Shown here in pieces: positions 6,838-16,177 of a DNA stretch of 64,000 nucleotides. Source of the stretch: Opitutus sp. ER46 (GTDB lineage Bacteria > Verrucomicrobiota > Verrucomicrobiia > Opitutales > Opitutaceae); the NCBI RefSeq assembly GCF_003054705.1, contig NZ_QAYX01000018.1, positions 124,001 through 188,000 on the forward strand, given 5' to 3'. A program made the position numbers and the translations under genes. Each line of letters opens with the position of its first letter. Within the stretch, counting starts at the first letter, position 1. The notes beneath the pieces are model-generated. The model ran no database searches. It worked only from the letters and a program-made list of their open reading frames with translations, and was not told the origin of the DNA.

Positions 6838-9800
6838 TCACTCCACCACGTAGATTTCGAGGAGCGCGATGCCGGTGGTGCCGCCCACGCCGGAAACCAG
6901 GACCGTGTAGGAACCCGGCTGGAAGGTCGCGACGAACGCCGCGTCCTTGCTGCCGGCAGGCAGTTCGAACGCGCCCAGGCCCGCAGCCGTGGACGCCGTG
7001 GTCGCCGCGCCGGCGTTGCTGCCCCAGTCGTCATTTGTCAGCAGCACTTGATCCGTCGTCGAGCCGGAGGGTTTGCCGTAGATCGCCATCTGCGGATCCG
7101 CCAACACCTCGGCGGCCGGGAGCCCGAGCGCGGTGAGCCGCGGCCCGACCGCCCGGATCAGGAGCGTCTTGGGGCCGTACGAGACCACGAACCCGCCGAT
7201 CAGGACTTCGCTGCCCGTGCCGGCGAAGCCGCGCGCCGAGAGGTTCACCAGGCGCGGCTGCGAGGCGCTGGAGTTCGTGTCGTACACCTCGACGAGCGCG
7301 ATGCCGGTGCCGTCGCTGGCGCCGCGCGTGATCGCCGAATACATGCCTTCGCTGAGGTCGGTGAGGATGGCGGCGTCGGTGCTGCCCGCGTGCAGGCTGA
7401 ATGCGCCGACGCTCGCGGCCGCGGTGACGATCGCACCGGCGTTGCTCGCATCGCTCCAGTTGTCGCTCGCGAGCAGGTCGGCATAGGCGCCGGACTCATA
7501 CCGCTTGAGGCTGAGCTGCGGATCCGCGAGGCGGTTGTCGACGTTGAGGTCGGCGAGCGTCGGCCCCACGCCGCGGATCAGCATCGGCTTCGCGCCGGTG
7601 CCGGAAATCACGAAGCCGGGAAACAGCTGCTGGTTGCCCGTGCCCACCCAGCCGCGGGTCGAGAGGTTCACCAGCCGGCCCGCAGTCGTGACCACCGCGG
7701 TGACCGACACCACCACCGGATCGCTGGCGATCGTCTGGGCATTGGCGGTGACGAGACACCGGTAGGTAGAACTTTGATACGCCTGGGCGCTGAGGAGCGC
7801 GAGCGACGCGGCGGTGGCGCCGCTGATGTCCTGCCACTCCCCGTTCACCAGCATCTGCCACTGGTAGGTCGTGGCGTAGCTGGTGGTCGCGGTCACGCTG
7901 AGCGTGGTGGCGTTGCCGGCGTCGAGCGTCACCGTGCCGCTCTGGTCGGCCACGACGGTGAATCCGCCGGTGTCGTCCCCACCGGGGTTGCCGTTCACGG
8001 AACTCGAGACGCGCCAGGTCGACGGCTTGGCCCAGTGTTCGGCCGCCGTCGCCGCAGCGTCCCGCACCACGATGGAGCAGCCGCCGCCCGATGCGGCGGC
8101 ATACCAGTCGGTCTCGTAACGGAACTTGAGGATATGGACGTACCACGGCGCGGGGAGCGTCAGTGCGATGGTCTCCCCGGTGTTGTCGAGCGCGCCGTCA
8201 TAGGAGCCCGCGGCAAGCGTGGCCGCCGCCCCCGGGTAGCGGGTGAGGAACGTGCTGCGCGCCTTCGCCACCACGACGTAGGCGCCGGCAGCCAGGGTCG
8301 TGCCGCTCGCGAAGGTGTAGTCCAGGCCGTTGGTGAACCGCACGCCGCTGAGATCGAGCGTGGTGGCGCCGATGTTCTTCAGCTCGATGAACTCGTAGTC
8401 GCTCGCGCTCGAGGCGGCGGCTGGCTGGTACATGAGCTCGGTGATGCGGAGGTTGTTCAGCAGATCCGTGTACGCCGACGGCAGCGTCGTCGCGTTGGAG
8501 ATGCCGGGCGTCGGCACCGCGAAGCTGGCCCACGTCATGCCGCCGTCCGTTGCGCGGCCCGTGGAGTACTCCGCGGGCTGGGCCGCGAAGTCCACCTGGT
8601 CGATCAGCGTGCCGTTGGCCCCGAGCAGCGCGAGGAGGTCGAAATCGGCGTCGAGCGCGAACGTGATGTCGGCGCCGTACAGCGTGACGAAGCCGGTGGG
8701 CGCGATGAAGCTGAGCGCCGGGAACGCGAAGCGGCTCGGGTAGTTCACGGCATCGTCCGTCAGCCGCACGCCCGCGAGCGCGACCGGCGTGGCGGCGGGA
8801 TTGTAGAGTTCGACGAAGTCGTGATCGACGCGGTAGCCGATGCGCCCCGCCCACTCGTTGATCTTCACCGCGGCCGGACTGCCGAGCGTCACCGCCGCGC
8901 CGTTGGCCGCACCCGCGGTCGGCACGGTGAGCGCCCACGTGTCGGCGCTGCTGCCCGTGCGGCTGATCGAGTAGTCGCTGATCTGATACCCGAAGGTGAT
9001 CGTGTCCAGGAGCGTGGTGCCGTCGCTGTCGTAGAGCTGCACGACGTCGCCCTCCGCATCGAGGGCGAAGCCCGTGTGCAGGCCGGAGCCGGTCGTGTTG
9101 GTGTCGGCGTACAACACCAGGTAACCGCCGGCGGCGATCGTGGTGCCGGCGGGGAACACGTATTTCTGCGGCGTGGCGGGATCGTCGGTCAGGCTCCTGC
9201 CCGCGAGGCTCACGGCGGCCGTGCCCGCGTTGTGGAGCTCGATGATGTCGGGATAGGTGCCGTCGAGCGCGATCTTGGTATTGGTCGCGAGGACCTCGTT
9301 GAGCCGCAGGCTGGGCGTGCTCGTCGCGGCGAGCGTGGCCGTGCTCGTGGCCGCGGCCGGCGTGGTCTTCGCCGCCCCGATGAGCCCGAGCAGGTAGGCC
9401 TGGCGTTGCGTCATGAAGCTCTTGATCGAGCTGCGCACCGTGGCGGACGCCCAGCCGGAGAGGTGGTTGTCCACGAACTGGTAGAAGGGCGGGTACGCGT
9501 TCGCGGAGGTGTCCGCATCGAACACCGTCCCGTAAAGCTCGCGGATCGCCGCGTAGTACTTGGCGCGAAACGCCGCGTTGCCCGTGGTGGAGCTGTTACC
9601 CATCAGCGGCAGCAGCGGCTTCATCAGCGTGACCGAGCCTACGCCGGCGCGGCTGACCGTGTCGGTCTCGGTCATGTCGTAGAGCCCCACGGCCGTGGCG
9701 CTCACCGCGCCGTCGCCCGTGCCGAGGATCGTGTCCATGTCGTGCGGCAGCAGCACCATCCGGGTGGTCGTGCCGTCGTTGACGAAGGCGGCGGCGTAGT

Positions 9801-11622
9801 CGTCGTCCTCGCCGGTGGAGAGGTTGGGCTCGTTGTTGAGGAGGATGGTGAACACGGCCATCCAGCGCGCGAGGTAGTCGAGGTCGGCGACGTTGGAGAG
9901 CGTGGTCACGTTGGCGTCGGAAAACCCGGTGTTGTTCCAGGTGCCGGCCGCGACGTTGCCGGAGGTGGCGTTGTTGAAATACGGCGCGGCGGTGTCCTGC
10001 CAGGTCTTGGTGAACGCCATCACGTCGGACCAGTCGTTGGCGGCGGAGTTGTTCTCCTTTTGCCAGCCGCTCCAGGTGGCGCTCGGGCTGGTGGGCGCGG
10101 TGCTCGAGGTGTAGGCCCACGAGGAGGTGCTGGTCTTCCGGTAGAGCTGCACGGACTGGGCGAGGGGGAAGTGGTTGTCGGCATAGTCGCCGTTGAAGTC
10201 CTCAACGCGGACCCACATCCCGAAGTCGCCCGTGGCGCCGCTGCTCACGGTCGACTCGGTGCCCTGGCGGCGCAGCTCGACCGGGGAGACGTCGGCGGCG
10301 ACGAGTCCGGCCGCGGTCTGCAGCCGCATGGCAAGATACTGCAGGTAGGAGGCCTTGGGGTTCAGGTTGAAGCTCGAGACGCCGTCCCACTTGTGGTCAT
10401 TCGGAATCTTGAAATGCAGCGGCTTGAACGTGTAGCTGCGGCTGCTGTTGCCCCGAATGCGCATGGAGCAGAGGTAGCGGATCGTGGTGTCGATGCCGCG
10501 GGTGACGACCAGGGTGACGTTGAACTCGCGATCGCTGTTGGGATTGCTGGAGGCGAGCGAGGTGAAGGCGGCGTTCTCGGCGGCGGTCAGCACGAGCCGG
10601 TAGACGGGCGCAGCGGAGCTCACAACCTCATCGTCGACCTGGTATGTGCCGTTGGTGTTCTGTCCCTCGCTCGACGGCGCGGGCCAGGTGCGGGTGTTGG
10701 TGCCGTCCGTGGCCGAGATATAGAACTCAACGATCGTCTTGGCCGCCATCGCGGGCAGCGCAGCGGTGAAGTTGCCCGAGCCGTCGTGGTCCATCGTGAC
10801 GGCGGCGTAGGAGCCCGGGCTGGTGGAGGTGGCGACGCGCCACCAGAGCGTGGCGGTGAGCGCGCTGGCGGCGGATTCGTCGGCCAGCGAGCAGGAGATG
10901 GTTACGGCGCTGCTGCTCGTCGGCACGGCCGGCGAGTGCTTCACGTCGGTGATCACGGGGGCGACGTTGGTGGAAAGGAGGGAGTTCGCGGCGCCGGGCG
11001 AGCCGCCGGTGGCAGTCGATGCGCCCCAGTTTTGTCCGTTGGTCGTGGCGAGGGAGGGGTTGCGGCGCTCGAGCGAGGCGCCGGCGCTGTTGGCGCGGGA
11101 CACCCACGACCAGCCGCCCAGGGAGTCGCGCGTGCGCGTGGCCCAGTCGCCCTCGTCGGCGTAGTCGACCTCGTCAACCACGGTCCACGCGCCGGTGGTG
11201 TCACCCGGTTTGGACAAGGCGACGGTTTCGCCGTTGTTGGCGAGGTGGCCCGTCCAGGGGCCGTAGACGGTGGCGAGGCCGGTGGCGGCCTGGAGCGAGC
11301 TGACGTTGGCGGCGACGACGACGTAGCCCTTGGCGGCAATCGTGGTGCCGGCGGGGAAGGTGTAGCTGACGCCCTGGGTGAAGGCCCAGCCCGAGAGGTC
11401 GACGGCGGTGGCGTCGGGGTTGTACAGCTCGATGAACTCGAGGCCGGTGTTCTCGGGATACGTGGTGCCCGGCCGGTACATCAGTTCGTTGATCACCGGG
11501 GCGCCGCGCAGCGCGGCGGCACCGGCCACGAGGGCCAGGAGGACCGGCAGGAGCAGACGGGAACGGGCGCGCGCAAGGAGCCGTCGCACGCAGGCACGCC
11601 AGGCGGAATTCGCAGAAAACAT
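6838..11622 (-). CDS. secreted lamin-tail/CotH-kinase multidomain protein
   Basis: A secreted protein of 1594 residues. A signal peptide lies at about 1-40 (RSRLLLPVLLALVAGAAALRG). A lamin-tail domain follows from about 42 (INELMYRP, FIELYNPDATAVDLSGW). A CotH-type kinase-like domain runs from about 340 to 750 (MRIRGNSSRSYTFKPLHFK, LLPHDMDTILG, SFMTQRQAYL). Three more lamin-tail domains start near 774, 918 and 1057. An Ig-like domain lies near 1230-1300 (YQWQMLVNGEWQDISG). It ends with two copies of a roughly 140-residue module beginning RLVNLSTRGWVGTG and RLVNLSARGFAGTG. CotH domains in spore coats are protein kinases; here the target is unknown. The gene is divergent from a VTC polymerase/DUF4956 pair, a combination that recurs in bacteria. 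The long opposite-strand frame is only a mirror of its codon bias. Confidence 0.88.
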   Translation of the reverse strand: MFSANSAWRACVRRLLARARSRLLLPVLLALVAGAAALRGAPVINELMYRPGTTYPENTGLEFIELYNPDATAVDLSGWAFTQGVSYTFPAGTTIAAKGYVVVAANVSSLQAATGLATVYGPWTGHLANNGETVALSKPGDTTGAWTVVDEVDYADEGDWATRTRDSLGGWSWVSRANSAGASLERRNPSLATTNGQNWGASTATGGSPGAANSLLSTNVAPVITDVKHSPAVPTSSSAVTISCSLADESAASALTATLWWRVATSTSPGSYAAVTMDHDGSGNFTAALPAMAAKTIVEFYISATDGTNTRTWPAPSSEGQNTNGTYQVDDEVVSSAAPVYRLVLTAAENAAFTSLASSNPNSDREFNVTLVVTRGIDTTIRYLCSMRIRGNSSRSYTFKPLHFKIPNDHKWDGVSSFNLNPKASYLQYLAMRLQTAAGLVAADVSPVELRRQGTESTVSSGATGDFGMWVRVEDFNGDYADNHFPLAQSVQLYRKTSTSSWAYTSSTAPTSPSATWSGWQKENNSAANDWSDVMAFTKTWQDTAAPYFNNATSGNVAAGTWNNTGFSDANVTTLSNVADLDYLARWMAVFTILLNNEPNLSTGEDDDYAAAFVNDGTTTRMVLLPHDMDTILGTGDGAVSATAVGLYDMTETDTVSRAGVGSVTLMKPLLPLMGNSSTTGNAAFRAKYYAAIRELYGTVFDADTSANAYPPFYQFVDNHLSGWASATVRSSIKSFMTQRQAYLLGLIGAAKTTPAAATSTATLAATSTPSLRLNEVLATNTKIALDGTYPDIIELHNAGTAAVSLAGRSLTDDPATPQKYVFPAGTTIAAGGYLVLYADTNTTGSGLHTGFALDAEGDVVQLYDSDGTTLLDTITFGYQISDYSISRTGSSADTWALTVPTAGAANGAAVTLGSPAAVKINEWAGRIGYRVDHDFVELYNPAATPVALAGVRLTDDAVNYPSRFAFPALSFIAPTGFVTLYGADITFALDADFDLLALLGANGTLIDQVDFAAQPAEYSTGRATDGGMTWASFAVPTPGISNATTLPSAYTDLLNNLRITELMYQPAAASSASDYEFIELKNIGATTLDLSGVRFTNGLDYTFASGTTLAAGAYVVVAKARSTFLTRYPGAAATLAAGSYDGALDNTGETIALTLPAPWYVHILKFRYETDWYAAASGGGCSIVVRDAAATAAEHWAKPSTWRVSSSVNGNPGGDDTGGFTVVADQSGTVTLDAGNATTLSVTATTSYATTYQWQMLVNGEWQDISGATAASLALLSAQAYQSSTYRCLVTANAQTIASDPVVVSVTAVVTTAGRLVNLSTRGWVGTGNQQLFPGFVISGTGAKPMLIRGVGPTLADLNVDNRLADPQLSLKRYESGAYADLLASDNWSDASNAGAIVTAAASVGAFSLHAGSTDAAILTDLSEGMYSAITRGASDGTGIALVEVYDTNSSASQPRLVNLSARGFAGTGSEVLIGGFVVSYGPKTLLIRAVGPRLTALGLPAAEVLADPQMAIYGKPSGSTTDQVLLTNDDWGSNAGAATTASTAAGLGAFELPAGSKDAAFVATFQPGSYTVLVSGVGGTTGIALLEIYVVE

Positions 11623-11789
11623 GAGGGCGGGAGTTGAGGAGCCGTGGGGCGGCAGCGATCGGCGCGATGCGCTGCTCCCGCCGGGGAAAGACTCCCGGAT
11701 TGTTAAGCTACGGTTCGGCGGGGCCGCCGAAATTGTTAAGCCGGGGTAAAGGCTGGTACTTCCGGGACGAAACCGCGTCGAAACGGGAC
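11623..11789. promoter_or_regulatory. divergent intergenic region with direct repeats and hairpin
   Basis: This is the space between the CotH gene (minus) and the VTC gene (plus), so it must hold both promoters. ATTGTTAAGC occurs twice (about 11699-11708 and 11732-11741), on either side of an 8-bp hairpin (11714-11721 with 11724-11731). The repeats could be a shared operator. No convincing -35/-10 pair was identified. Confidence 0.4.
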
Positions 11790-12605
11790 ATGCGCCCCGA
11801 CCTGCTGCAGCAACGACGCTTTGAGCTGAAGTACCGCGTGAAAGAGTCCACCGCGGCGGCCATTCGCGCGCACGTCCGGAGTCACCTCGTGCCCGACGAG
11901 TACGCGGCGGGCCAGCCGGACCACGCCTACGCCGTCCACAGCCTGTACCTCGATTCCGCGGACCTGCGGCTGTATCACGCGACGCTCAACGGCGACCGAA
12001 ACCGCTACAAGCTGCGGTTGCGGTACTACGACGACGCGGCGAATGCCCCGGTGTTCTTCGAGATCAAGCGCCGCGAGGACCACTGCATCCACAAGCAGCG
12101 GGCGGCGGTGCGGCGCTCCGCGCTGCACGCGCTGCTCGCCGGACGCTGGCCGGGGCCGGCCGATCTCTTCGGCAGCAGCCCGCGGCAATTGCTCGACCTC
12201 CAGGAGTTCAGCCGGCTCCTCCAGCACGTGCGCGCCCGGCCGCAGGCGCGCGTCATCTACCGGCGGGAAGCGTGGATGTCGCCGTGGGACAACTCCGCGC
12301 GCGTCACCTTCGATCGCGACGTGCGCAGCCTCCCGCACCGCACGGAGGAGCTGACGCTCGAAGACCGCGGCGCCGTGCGACCCTTCGGCGAGGAGGTGAT
12401 CTTCGAGATCAAGTACACCGACCGCATGCCGGCCTGGGCGGCGGAACTGGTCCACGTCTTCGAATTGGTGCAGAGCGGTGCGGCCAAGTACGTCGAGGGG
12501 CTCCATTCCTCCGGAGCGACACGGCCGCCCTCCCCGGTCGCCGGGCACAGCGCGACCGACAGCCGCCAGTTCTGGGCGGCCGACCGCGCGAGCGTGCCGG
12601 TCTGA
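11790..12605 (+). CDS. VTC-domain polyphosphate polymerase
   Basis: A protein of 271 residues from the ATG at 11790 (MRPDLLQQRRFELKYRV). It shows the VTC/CYTH-like tunnel-fold motifs: RFELKYRV, SLYLDSADLRLYHATLNG, RYKLRLRYY, VFFEIKRRED and, near the end, EEVIFEIKYTDRMPAW. In characterised VTC proteins these basic and acidic residues bind polyphosphate, nucleotide and metal and make polyphosphate from ATP. The next gene, 52 bp on, encodes a DUF4956 membrane protein, and CotH, VTC and DUF4956 genes commonly travel together. Activity is inferred from the family. Confidence 0.85.
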   Translation: MRPDLLQQRRFELKYRVKESTAAAIRAHVRSHLVPDEYAAGQPDHAYAVHSLYLDSADLRLYHATLNGDRNRYKLRLRYYDDAANAPVFFEIKRREDHCIHKQRAAVRRSALHALLAGRWPGPADLFGSSPRQLLDLQEFSRLLQHVRARPQARVIYRREAWMSPWDNSARVTFDRDVRSLPHRTEELTLEDRGAVRPFGEEVIFEIKYTDRMPAWAAELVHVFELVQSGAAKYVEGLHSSGATRPPSPVAGHSATDSRQFWAADRASVPV

Positions 12606-12657
12606 AGGGCGGCCGCAGCGCCACTTTTTCCGCCAACCCTCAACTCCTCCTCCGCGC

Positions 12658-13344
12658 ATGCTCGATTTCTTCGTCCGAGGTGACTACGGCGCCACGCCCG
12701 CCAGCTTCGAAACGGTGCTGCTGGCGCTGCTGCTGGCCTTCCTCCTCGGCCTGGTGATGGCCTGGGCCTACATGACCTGCCACAGCGGTGGTTCGTACTC
12801 CCGCGCGTACGTCGTCTCCCTCGTGCTCATGCCCGTGATCGTGGCGCTGGTGCTGTCGGTGCTGAGCAACAACCTCGTCACTGCGTTCGGGCTGATGGCG
12901 GTCTTCGCGATCGTCCGTTTCCGCAACATCCTCCGCGACACGCTGGACACCGCCTACATCCTGGCGGCAATCGTCGTCGGCATGGCGTGCGGCTCGCAGA
13001 AGTACGCGACGGCGGTGGTCGGCTGCGGCGTGATCCTGCTCGTGGTGATCGCGCTGGCGCTGACGCAGTTTGGTCGCCGCAGCCACTACGACCTGGTGCT
13101 CAACCTGCACTGGGCCAGCCCCGTGGCGCGGCTGGGCGAACTGCAGGCCCTCCTGGACCGACATGCGTGGCGCGCGGTCTGCGCCCATCACCAGCCCACC
13201 CCCGACGGCTCCGGCATCGATCTCTCGTACCGGCTGCTCCTGCGCGATCCAGACCGGCGCGAGGAACTCCTGCGCGAGCTCGGCGCGCTGGCGGGCGTGT
13301 CGTGCCTCGCCAGCATCACCGCCCACGACGACTCGGAGATCTGA
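12658..13344 (+). CDS. DUF4956 membrane protein
   Basis: A protein of 228 residues with four predicted transmembrane segments in the first 140 residues (TVLLALLLAFLLGLVMAWAY, AYVVSLVLMPVIVALVLSVL, a segment around AFGLMAVFAIVRFRN, and ATAVVGCGVILLVVIALAL). The soluble tail has an ACT-like look (HYDLVLNLHW, SYRLLLRDPDRREELLREL). FAIVRFRNILRDTLDTAYI is the characteristic DUF4956 stretch. The adjacent VTC gene suggests it helps or channels the polyphosphate polymerase at the membrane, but the function of DUF4956 is not established. Confidence 0.85.
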   Translation: MLDFFVRGDYGATPASFETVLLALLLAFLLGLVMAWAYMTCHSGGSYSRAYVVSLVLMPVIVALVLSVLSNNLVTAFGLMAVFAIVRFRNILRDTLDTAYILAAIVVGMACGSQKYATAVVGCGVILLVVIALALTQFGRRSHYDLVLNLHWASPVARLGELQALLDRHAWRAVCAHHQPTPDGSGIDLSYRLLLRDPDRREELLRELGALAGVSCLASITAHDDSEI

Positions 13345-13347
13345 CCC

Positions 13348-14445
13348 ATGCCGACGCCGCCGCCCCCCATTCCCGTTTCGCGCCGCCAGCGCTGGCGCGA
13401 GTTCAGGCACCGCGTGCTGCCATTCCTGCTTTTTGCCGGCAGCCTGGCCCTGGTGACCGTGCTCTGGCGCCGTTCGGTGGCCCCACCCATGTTCGTCGCC
13501 ACCGCCGAGGCCGACCAGACCGAGGTGCGCTCCGTGGCCGGCGGCTGGCTCTCGAGTCTCGACGTGGAGGTCCTGCAGCCCGTCGAAGCGGGCGCGGTGC
13601 TGGGCCACGTCGTCACGACGGATCCGCGGGTCCTGGAGGCCTCGCTCGGCGTCGCCCGCGCCGAGCTGCAGTTGCTGACCGCGAGCCTGGAGCCGGCGCT
13701 GAACCAGCAGCGGATCGCGGTCGATCGCGACCGGTTGAACCTCGAGTGGATGCAACAGCGCGTCGAACTCGCGTCGCTCCGCGTGCGCGTGACGCAGGCG
13801 GCGAGCGATCTCGCCCGGTCCGCCAAGCTGCACGCGCAGCACATGGTGACGGACCAGGAGCACGAACTCGCCCGCACGACGCACGACGAGCTCACCGCCC
13901 AGTTGCACGAGACCATGGCGCTGGTGGCGAAGCTGGCGCCGAAGTTCGATGCCACCGCGCCCGAAGCGATCCCGACGCCATCGGTGCAAGGCACGCTCTC
14001 GGCGGCGCTCCGGCTGGAAGAGGAGAAAGTCCGGCTGATCGAGGCGCAGCTCAGTCCCCAACCGCTGCGCGCGCCGCGCGGCGGCGTGGTCTCGGCGGTG
14101 TTTCGCCGCGCCGGCGAAGGAATCGTGAGCGGCGAATCGATCGTGCGCATCACGGGGACCCGTCCGCTGCGGCTCGTGGGCTACCTGCGCCAGCCGCTGC
14201 CGCTCGAGCCGCGGCCCGGCATGCTCGTCGAGGTGCGTTCGCGGCAGTTCCAGCGCCGCGTCGCCCAGGCGAAAATCGTGCAGGTCGGCACCGCCATGGA
14301 ATTCCTGCCCGCGCCCGTGCTCGCCGCGATGCGCATCCCCGTCACCGCCGAGCCATCGGAGCTCGGGCTCCGCATTCATCTTTCGCCCGTGGAGGAACTC
14401 GGGCTGCGTCCCGGCGAAATCGCTGACGGCATCATTGTGAAGTAA
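13348..14445 (+). CDS. HlyD-like membrane fusion protein
   Basis: A 365-residue protein starting 3 bp after the DUF4956 gene. It has one N-terminal membrane segment (LPFLLFAGSLALVTVLW), a first half-lipoyl part (VRSVAGGWLSSLDVEVLQPVEAGAVLGHV), a coiled-coil hairpin (about 90-230, many Q/E/L heptads), a second half-lipoyl part (LRAPRGGVVSAVFRRAGEGIVSGESIVRI) and a beta-barrel end (LRPGEIADGIIVK). This is the layout of HlyD/EmrA adaptors. There is no transporter gene of its own; the MacAB set downstream has its own adaptor, so the partner here is unclear. Confidence 0.8.
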   Translation: MPTPPPPIPVSRRQRWREFRHRVLPFLLFAGSLALVTVLWRRSVAPPMFVATAEADQTEVRSVAGGWLSSLDVEVLQPVEAGAVLGHVVTTDPRVLEASLGVARAELQLLTASLEPALNQQRIAVDRDRLNLEWMQQRVELASLRVRVTQAASDLARSAKLHAQHMVTDQEHELARTTHDELTAQLHETMALVAKLAPKFDATAPEAIPTPSVQGTLSAALRLEEEKVRLIEAQLSPQPLRAPRGGVVSAVFRRAGEGIVSGESIVRITGTRPLRLVGYLRQPLPLEPRPGMLVEVRSRQFQRRVAQAKIVQVGTAMEFLPAPVLAAMRIPVTAEPSELGLRIHLSPVEELGLRPGEIADGIIVK

Positions 14446-14668
14446 AAGTGCAGGTGAGAGTGAAAAGGCGGGCGGACTGGAGTGAAGCGGGAGTGAAGTG
14501 AGCAAACGGGCCCCGAGCCGCCGGCCCCACCTTCCTCCATTATCATAAACCGCCGCGTCTCGGTGGTTTATAATCCCCCATCCCGGATTATCCCGGCCTG
14601 ACAGCATTTCCGGCGGGGTTCGTGGCACGGCCCTCGTCGGTCCGCGCCGCGGCCAGCACGCTCCGGCC
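14446..14668. other. intergenic spacer with purine-rich tract and hairpin
   Basis: Directly after the HlyD-like stop, 14450-14511 is a purine-rich tract with repeated GAGTGAA/GTGAGAG words. It resembles, in reverse complement, the pyrimidine tract at 59357-59465. Near 14547-14573 an imperfect hairpin (ATAAACCGCCG with CGGTGGTTTAT) is followed by a short C-rich run. The macA-like promoter is probably in this space but was not identified. Confidence 0.4.
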
Positions 14669-16177
14669 ATGATCAAGCGACTCGTTCCGTGGATCGCGTT
14701 CCTGCTGCTGGCCGGGGGCGCGCTGCTGTGGTGGCGCCGTTCCACCGGCGCCGCGACCGCCTCCCTGGTGTTTCGAACCGCCACGGTGCAGCGCGGGGAT
14801 GTGACGCAGACCGTCACGGGCAGCGGCTCGCTTTCGGCGCTCATCACCGTCGATGTCGGCAGCCAGGTGTCGGGCAACATCGCGAAGCTGTATGTGGATT
14901 ACAATGACACGGTGAAGGCCGGCCAGCTCCTGGCGGAGATCGAGCCGACGACCTATGAGGCCAAGGTTTTCCAGGCGGAGGCGGACCTGCTGTCGGCGCA
15001 GGCCGCCCTCGATCTCAAGCAGCTTGCCGTGCGCCGCGCCAGCGAGCTGCTGGGCCGGAAGCTGCTCTCGCAGTCGGACTACGACGACGCCGCGGCCGCG
15101 CTGCGCCAGCAGGAGGCCTCGTTCAAGAAGGCGACGGCGGCGATGAAGAGCGCCAAGACCGACCTCGACCGCTGCAAGATCTACTCCCCCGTGGACGGCG
15201 TCGTGCTGAAGCGCACGGTGTCCGCCGGCCAGACCGTGCAGTCGAACTACAACGTTGCCACCCTCTTCACGATCGCGCGCGACCTGCGGCAGATGGAAAT
15301 CGAGGCGGCGATCTCGGAGGCGGACATCGGCGGCGTGGAGGCCGGGCAGGCGGTGACCTTCACGGTCGACGCGTTTCCCGGGCGCTCCTTCCAGGCGAAG
15401 GTGCGGCAGATCCGCAACAACTCCACCGTCTCGAACAACGTCGTCACGTACCCGACCATCATTTCGGTGGACAACGCGGACCTGAAGCTGCGGCCCGGGA
15501 TGACGGCGAACGTCGTCATCGCGACGGCTCGTCGCAGCCACGTCCTGCGCGTGCCCAATGCCGCGTTGCGCTTCAAGCCGCCGGAGGGGGCGTCCGTGCT
15601 CGCGGCGGCGGAGGCGAATGGCCCGGACGGCGCCGGCGGGCCGCCGGCCTTCGACCGCCTGCCGGACGAGATCAAGCAGCGCATGCTGGCCGACTTTGAC
15701 AAAAACGGCGACGGCCGCCTCGACGCCGACGAGCAGAAGACGATGCAGGCGACGCTGCGCAACCGGCGCGCCGCGGCCCAGGGCAGCGCGGGTGGGTTCG
15801 GCCCGCCCGATGGCGGCATGGGCGGCCCGCCTCCGGGGGGCGGTGGTCCGGCCGGGGGCGGCGCCGGCGGCGGATCGGGCGGCAGCGCCCGCGTGGTGCG
15901 CGCCGCCGGCTCGGCCGTCGACCACTCGCAGCCCGTCACCGTGTACGTCGTGCAAGGCACACCCGATGCCGCAGGACGAGCCAGCGGTGCGCTGCAGCCG
16001 AGGCCGGTCTTTGTCGGCGTAAGCGACAGCACGTACACCGAGATTCTCTCCGGGATCGAGGAGGGTGCTGTCCTCGCCAGCGGCACGCTGTCCGCGCAGC
16101 AGCTCGCGACGACGCCGGCGAAGACCGGCACGAACAACCTCTTTGGTCCGCCGCGCCCGCCCGGCGCGCGCAAGTGA
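14669..16177 (+). CDS. MacA-like efflux adaptor with EF-hand insertion
   Basis: A 502-residue periplasmic adaptor anchored by one N-terminal helix (LVPWIAFLLLAGGALLW). The lipoyl halves are TVDVGSQVSGNIAKLYVDYNDTVK and YSPVDGVVLKRTVSAGQTV, separated by a coiled-coil hairpin (about 95-165). The beta-barrel region contains GMTANVVIATARRSHVLRVPNAAL. This is the MacA/RND-adaptor plan. An unusual insertion follows before the last strand: an EF-hand-like loop DKNGDGRLDADE at 344-355, then a Gly/Pro-rich linker at about 375-405. The stop overlaps the start of the ATPase gene by 4 bp, so the three genes form one macAB-like operon. Substrate unknown (peptide, lipid or antibiotic in known MacAB systems). 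Confidence 0.85.
   Translation: MIKRLVPWIAFLLLAGGALLWWRRSTGAATASLVFRTATVQRGDVTQTVTGSGSLSALITVDVGSQVSGNIAKLYVDYNDTVKAGQLLAEIEPTTYEAKVFQAEADLLSAQAALDLKQLAVRRASELLGRKLLSQSDYDDAAAALRQQEASFKKATAAMKSAKTDLDRCKIYSPVDGVVLKRTVSAGQTVQSNYNVATLFTIARDLRQMEIEAAISEADIGGVEAGQAVTFTVDAFPGRSFQAKVRQIRNNSTVSNNVVTYPTIISVDNADLKLRPGMTANVVIATARRSHVLRVPNAALRFKPPEGASVLAAAEANGPDGAGGPPAFDRLPDEIKQRMLADFDKNGDGRLDADEQKTMQATLRNRRAAAQGSAGGFGPPDGGMGGPPPGGGGPAGGGAGGGSGGSARVVRAAGSAVDHSQPVTVYVVQGTPDAAGRASGALQPRPVFVGVSDSTYTEILSGIEEGAVLASGTLSAQQLATTPAKTGTNNLFGPPRPPGARK

Noticed and set aside
7048-11637. A 1529-codon open frame opposite the CotH gene
   Set aside because: It is Arg/Gly/His-rich, has no domain or signal, and mirrors the codon bias of the real gene on the other strand; high-GC genes often leave such frames open.
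12640-14880. A 746-codon minus-strand frame across DUF4956 and HlyD genes
   Set aside because: The composition is that of antisense to GC-rich coding DNA, and both plus-strand genes have clear families.
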